DNA of 10,056 nucleotides, taken from Desulfotignum sp. (GTDB lineage Bacteria > Desulfobacterota > Desulfobacteria > Desulfobacterales > Desulfobacteraceae). Under the pieces are notes generated by a model. That model saw only the letters and a list, made by a program, of their open reading frames with translations, made no database searches and was not told where the DNA came from. Made by a program: the position numbers and the translations under genes. Numbering within the stretch: the stretch's first letter is position 1; each line of letters opens with the position of its first letter. Below, one piece after another: positions 6,929 to 10,056 of the stretch. The DNA is taken from positions 1 to 10,056 of the forward strand of contig JAIPDY010000109.1 of the NCBI GenBank assembly GCA_021737445.1, in the 5' to 3' direction.

Positions 6929-7288
6929 ATGATTGTTGTCAGAATTACCCTGAATGCACTTGCGGATAAACATCTGGAGGTCACGCAGACCCTTCTTTCG
7001 CTGATCGAACCCGTGGGTAAGGAAAAGGGCTGCAAAAACTATAATATCTTTTGTGATGTCCATGACAAAAACCATTTCTGCCTGATTGAGGAATGGGAAA
7101 CCAGGGAAAATCTGGATCACCATATCCGGTCCTGCCGATTCGGGGTTCTTCTGGGAATCAAACCGCTTTTGCAGGAACCCTTGAATATTCAGATTTATAC
7201 AATTTCCAGTTCCCAGGGAATGGAGGCTGTTGAAGCCGTCAGAGCCAAAGGAGTCCCCTATGATGAAGATATTGTTAATTTATCCTGA
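6929..7288 (+). CDS. small ABM-domain (antibiotic biosynthesis monooxygenase-like) protein
   Basis: The 119-residue product has the length and pattern of the dimeric alpha-beta ABM fold: an N-terminal strand (MIVVRITLNA), a helix ending at GCKNYNIFCDVHDKNHFCLIEEWETRENL, in which the glycine-cysteine turn and the LIEEWETRE strand-helix transition are typical, then a histidine-containing helix (HHIRS). Family members include quinol monooxygenases and signal-sensing proteins such as LsrG-like enzymes; the substrate cannot be read from the sequence. I chose ATG 6929 because AAGGTG (6917-6922) lies 6 bases upstream; an in-frame GTG at 6920 sits inside that site. The end overlaps the radical SAM gene by 29 bases in another frame, implying coupled translation and perhaps a shared pathway. 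The last ~25 residues extend beyond the usual fold and encode the overlap. Confidence 0.75.
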   Translation: MIVVRITLNALADKHLEVTQTLLSLIEPVGKEKGCKNYNIFCDVHDKNHFCLIEEWETRENLDHHIRSCRFGVLLGIKPLLQEPLNIQIYTISSSQGMEAVEAVRAKGVPYDEDIVNLS

Positions 7289-8768
7289 ATTTCCTGATAC
7301 GTTCTGGTCCTTCACCTATGCCTTGAGTTTTATAGGGAAAAAAGCCGCTTTTCCCCCGCTGGGATTGATCACGGTGGCGGCCCTGCTGCCCGAAAACTGG
7401 GACAAACGCCTGAAAGATACAAATGTGGAACGTCTCAAGGACAAGGATATTGTATGGGCCGACCTGGTGTTTATCGGCGGCATGGCTGTTCAGCGCACAT
7501 CAGCCCGGCAGATCATTGACCGCTGCAAGGCATTGAATGTACCGGTTGTGGCCGGCGGGCCTCTTTTTACCTGTGAACCTGAAGCGTTCAAAACAGTGGA
7601 CCACCTGGTGCTGGATGAAGCAGAACTGACCCTGCCCAAATTTTTGTCAGATCTTGGCAAGGGCCGGGCTAAAAAAATATACCGGGCCGCAGGGTTCTGT
7701 AACCCCGATGACACACCGGTCCCTTTGTGGGGGCTTTTAAACATGAAACGGTATGCATCCATGAGCTTGCAGTTTTCCAGGGGCTGCCCCTTTAACTGCG
7801 ATTTTTGCAACGTGACAGCCTTGTTCGGCCACATCCCCCGGCTAAAAAAAGCCGACCGGATCATTCTGGAGCTGGATCATATTTATGCGGCAGGCTGGCG
7901 CGGCAGTGTCTTTTTTGTGGATGATAATTTCATCGGTAATAAAACGTATTTGAAAAAACATCTGCTCCCGGCCCTTATTGACTGGCGCAAAGATAAAAAA
8001 GGCTGTGTATTTTTTACCGAATCCTCCATCAATCTGGCTGATGACCCCAGGCTTTTAGACATGATGGTAACGGCCGGGTTTGATTCCGTGTTTATCGGTA
8101 TTGAATCCCCGGATGAGGTCAGCCTCACGGAATGTCATAAAACCCAGAATAAAAACAGAAACCTTTTGGACAGCGTGGGCATCATCCACCGTTCCGGGCT
8201 GCAGGTGATGGGCGGGTTTATTGTCGGATTCGACAATGACGGGCCGTCTATTTTCCAGCGCCAGATCGATTTTATCCAGAAAAGCGGCATTGTCACGGCC
8301 ATGGTGGGCATGCTCCAGGCCATTCCGGGAACCCGGCTGTTTGACCGGCTGCAACAGGAAAGCCGGGTGGCGCAATCTTTTACCGGGGACAATGTGAACG
8401 GCACCACCAATATCATCCCCAAGATGGGCATGGACAATCTGTTTATCGGATATCAATCCATCATGAAACAGATCTATCAGCCGAAACACTATTACCGCCG
8501 GATCAGGACCTTGTTGCTGGAACTCAAACCGCCTGAAATCATTGCGCCGATCGATCTTCAACGGTTTCTTTGCTTTTTCAGGGCAGGTTTGCGGCTCGGG
8601 GTTTTCGGAAAAGAGCGGTTCCATTACTGGTCTCTGATCCTCTGGACCCTGATCCGAAAACCAAAACTTATGCCCATGGCCATCACCCTCTCCATCTACG
8701 GCTATCATTACCGGAAAATCTGCGAGAGGTATATATACAAAAGAAGCGCAGTTGACAACGAAACTTAA
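7260..8768 (+). CDS. B12-binding radical SAM protein, DUF4070 type
   Basis: The product has 502 residues. Residues ~1-145 form a cobalamin-binding-like domain (PPLGL at 32-36, VVAGGPLF, DEAELTLP); I see no DxHxxG motif, as in other members of this type. The radical SAM domain carries the [4Fe-4S] ligands C176, C180 and C183 in RGCPFNCDFCNV, then FVDDNFIGN, FIGIESPDE, and GGFIVGFD. The C-terminal part (~370-500; IPGTRLFDRL, NGTTNIIPKM, YYRRIRTL, IYGYHYRKICE) fits the DUF4070 region. Characterised B12-radical SAM enzymes methylate unreactive carbons, for example HpnP on hopanoids; the substrate here is unknown. Two consecutive ATGs (7260, 7263) follow AAAGGAG (7247-7253) at 6 and 9 bases. The gene is the second in a unit behind the sigma-54 promoter at 6801. 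A plausible lost C-terminal tail lies in the +1 frame after 8730. Confidence 0.9.
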   Translation: MMKILLIYPEFPDTFWSFTYALSFIGKKAAFPPLGLITVAALLPENWDKRLKDTNVERLKDKDIVWADLVFIGGMAVQRTSARQIIDRCKALNVPVVAGGPLFTCEPEAFKTVDHLVLDEAELTLPKFLSDLGKGRAKKIYRAAGFCNPDDTPVPLWGLLNMKRYASMSLQFSRGCPFNCDFCNVTALFGHIPRLKKADRIILELDHIYAAGWRGSVFFVDDNFIGNKTYLKKHLLPALIDWRKDKKGCVFFTESSINLADDPRLLDMMVTAGFDSVFIGIESPDEVSLTECHKTQNKNRNLLDSVGIIHRSGLQVMGGFIVGFDNDGPSIFQRQIDFIQKSGIVTAMVGMLQAIPGTRLFDRLQQESRVAQSFTGDNVNGTTNIIPKMGMDNLFIGYQSIMKQIYQPKHYYRRIRTLLLELKPPEIIAPIDLQRFLCFFRAGLRLGVFGKERFHYWSLILWTLIRKPKLMPMAITLSIYGYHYRKICERYIYKRSAVDNET

Positions 8769-8862
8769 ACAAGATGGCGATATCAAATCAATAGCAGTCA
8801 GCGGCAATTATCTGTCCCGGTATGGCAGCCGCATCGAAAAACTGAGGCTGATCGTGGCATGA
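8731..8862 (+). pseudogene. possible frameshifted C-terminal tail of the radical SAM gene, or a tiny ORF
   Basis: In the frame one base ahead of the radical SAM gene, an open stretch runs across the tatatata tract (8730-8737) to tga at 8860-8862. It reads ...KEAQLTTKLKQDGD, then IKSIAVSGNYLSRYG, then SRIEKLRLIVA. Codon choice (ctg, cgg, ggc, atc, gtg) resembles the neighbouring genes. Adding one TA to the tract would fuse it in frame to the radical SAM protein, extending it by about 43 residues in place of the present 10-residue end. No Shine-Dalgarno site is seen for an independent start (TTG 8752). Whether family members have such a tail I cannot confirm. Confidence 0.35.
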
Positions 8863-8870
8863 AGCTTGCT
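8855..8870 (+). promoter_or_regulatory. sigma-54 promoter (-24/-12) of the RcnB-like unit
   Basis: The 16 bases TGGCATGAAGCTTGCT are identical to those at 6801-6816, while flanking sequence on both sides differs. They overlap the stop codon of the small open stretch ending at 8862. The start of transcription should be near 8881, giving a ~50-base leader to ATG 8931. Confidence 0.8.
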
Positions 8871-8930
8871 TTTAAGTATTTCTGATCAATGAAGAATTTG
8901 TTTTATAACCTTTTAAACAGGAGCAATGTT

Positions 8931-9455
8931 ATGCAGCGGTTTATGTTTCAGATAAGTTTTATACTGGCGCTTGTTTTTGCCGGGATCTGGTCGACGGGCC
9001 CGGCATTTGCCGGCAAGCCGGACTGGGCAGGTGGTAAAAAGCAAGAGAAATACAGAGACGAACAAAAGCGTGAAAATCACGGCTACGGCAAAACGTCTTC
9101 GCATGGGTCCTATGACGGGACAACCGGAAATGGAGACCGGAAAAGCGGGCACTTCAACGAAAATAATAAGAAGTTCATCCACCAGTACTATTCCGATCGA
9201 TTTCGAAAGGGGCACTGCCCGCCGGGTTTACTCAAAAAGGACAACGGCTGTCTACCCCCCGGTCAGGCAAAAATGTGGAAAAAAGGCCAACCGCTTCCCA
9301 GAGAAGTGATCTTCCATGATCTTCCGTCAAGCATCCTTGAGCAATTGGGACCGCCACCACCGAGGCACCGCTTCGTGCGCGTGGCCCGGGATATCCTGCT
9401 GATTTCGACAGGAACGGGAATGGTGCTCGACGCCTTTGAGGATATCGGCCGGTAA
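8931..9455 (+). CDS. exported RcnB-like protein
   Basis: The 174-residue product begins with a signal peptide (residues 1-27, hydrophobic core FILALVFAGIW, cleavage after AFA). The mature part starts with a hydrophilic, Gly/Lys/Asn-rich stretch (~28-90) and then a conserved block: CPPGLLKKDNGCLPPGQ with two cysteines, QPLPREVIFHDLP, LGPPPPRHRFVRVARDILLIS and GTGMVLDA. The C-terminal pattern (PPPP..R.VRV..D..LI..GTG..) resembles the RcnB/PF11776 family of periplasmic proteins, whose E. coli member affects nickel/cobalt homeostasis; that role cannot be assumed here. ATG 8931 has AGGAG (8919-8923) 7 bases upstream. An in-frame ATG at 8889 would add 14 residues but has no such site and would lie only ~8 bases after the predicted transcription start. 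Next gene follows after 15 bases. Confidence 0.75.
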   Translation: MQRFMFQISFILALVFAGIWSTGPAFAGKPDWAGGKKQEKYRDEQKRENHGYGKTSSHGSYDGTTGNGDRKSGHFNENNKKFIHQYYSDRFRKGHCPPGLLKKDNGCLPPGQAKMWKKGQPLPREVIFHDLPSSILEQLGPPPPRHRFVRVARDILLISTGTGMVLDAFEDIGR

Positions 9456-9470
9456 AAAATAAGGACAAAT

Positions 9471-10056
9471 ATGGGACAATATCATTTAAAAAACATGTTC
9501 AACCCCTGCCGAATCGCAGTGGTGGGGGCCAGTGAAAAAAGGGGAACCATCGGCCATGCCCCTGGCCGGAAACCTGGCCCATGTCCGCAAATTCATGAGC
9601 GCGGCCCGTTCCGTATCACGGGTGAAGCCCATTATCGTGCTGAAATCCGGCAGGAGCCCTGCCGGTGAAAAAGCGGCGGCGTCTCACACCGGCGCCATGG
9701 CAGGAGAAGATGCCGTGTATGATGCCGCCTTTAAACGGGCCGGTATCGTGCGGGTGGACTCCATTGAAGAACTCTTTGACTGTGCAGAGCTGATGGCCAA
9801 GCAACCGCGTCCCCGGGGCCCCAGACTCGCGATTCTCACCAATGGCGGCGGACCCGGTGTCATGGCGGCAGATACCCTTGCCGGATATGGAAAAGCACCT
9901 GAACCGCTTTATATAGGGATATCGAAACCGGCCTGCCGCGGATATGGAGAAGCTCGAAGAAATGATTATTCGGCTCTCCCAGCTTTTGATCGATTTCCCT
10001 CAAATTGCCGAGCTGGACATGAATCCCGTCCTGATCAAGGATGGCAGTCCCGTGGC
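9471..10056 (+). pseudogene. decayed NDP-forming acetate/acyl-CoA synthetase (ATP-grasp) gene, running off the window
   Basis: ATG 9471 has AAGGA 5 bases upstream and starts an N-terminal CoA-binding domain (MFNPCRIAVVGASEKRGTIG) in frame 1. After about 9557 the homology jumps, in frame 2, to the later ligase region (RKFMSAARSVSRVKPIIVLK, AAASHTGAMAG, ELFDCAEL, ILTNGGGPGVMAADTL). From 9917 to the window end, frame 3 carries the C-terminal ATP-grasp block (GYRNRPAADMEKLEEM, QIAELDMNPVLI). Intact relatives are around 700-900 residues; here roughly 200 residues are missing between blocks one and two and a few hundred between blocks two and three. Frame 1 stops at 9668, while frame 2 stays open to the edge, but no frame gives a working enzyme. 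It was probably an ADP-forming acyl-CoA synthetase, cotranscribed with the RcnB-like gene. Confidence 0.8.
9882..9953 (+). repeat. 15-base direct repeat pair inside the acyl-CoA synthetase pseudogene
   Basis: cggatatggaaaagc (9882-9896) and cggatatggagaagc (9939-9953) match at 14 of 15 bases, 57 bases apart. They bracket the junction where the reading frame of conserved sequence changes, so they may mark recombination or replication slippage that removed part of the gene. Confidence 0.5.

Noticed and set aside
8677..8684. atggccat palindrome as the equivalent of the 6668-6698 palindrome
   Set aside because: Only seven bases are shared and the distance to the promoter differs (177 versus 107 bases); it also lies in conserved coding sequence.
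8055..8807. 250-codon open frame on the - strand opposite the radical SAM gene
   Set aside because: It overlaps a clearly conserved gene on the + strand, shows no recognisable motif and has no promoter or Shine-Dalgarno support; it reflects codon bias.
8889..8930. ATG 8889 as start of the RcnB-like gene
   Set aside because: It has no Shine-Dalgarno site and would lie about 8 bases after the predicted transcription start. It would also add 14 residues before a complete signal peptide.

Overview
The window looks like part of a chromosome of a sulfate-reducing deltaproteobacterium (Desulfobacteraceae-like). The reasons are the density of PAS-based signalling genes, a sigma-54 activator, a B12-type radical SAM protein, medium GC content and strong Shine-Dalgarno sites. 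The taxonomic guess is inference from gene content. All recognisable genes are on the + strand. I see no tRNA, rRNA, CRISPR array or intact mobile element.

Left part (1-6665): a signalling block of four PAS proteins. It opens with two inverted repeats (8-93), directly followed by a CheB/CheR-type chemoreceptor-methylation fusion that has lost its CheB half and the first half of CheR. Its C-terminal PAS/coiled-coil part remains an intact frame of more than 550 codons. An overlapping PAS-PAS-LuxR regulator follows, then a terminator, a PAS hybrid histidine kinase with a C-terminal receiver, and a PAS-AAA+-Fis sigma-54 activator, then another terminator. The LuxR regulator and the kinase carry closely related N-terminal sensor modules.

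Right part (6666-10056): two transcription units, each behind the same 16-base sigma-54 (-24/-12) promoter sequence (6801-6816 and 8855-8870). The first encodes a small ABM-fold monooxygenase-like protein and an overlapping B12-binding radical SAM protein of the DUF4070 kind. A possible frameshifted C-terminal tail of the latter lies downstream of its stop. The second encodes an exported RcnB-like protein, followed 15 bases later by a decayed NDP-forming acyl-CoA synthetase gene whose conserved blocks lie in three different frames with large pieces missing.

The most attractive hypothesis is a local regulon: the PAS-sigma-54 activator (5169-6665) switches on both identical promoters, linking a membrane or metabolic signal to the radical SAM/ABM pair and the exported protein. 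The individual families are known. The arrangement and the twin promoters are the less ordinary part. The region also shows signs of gene erosion at both ends.
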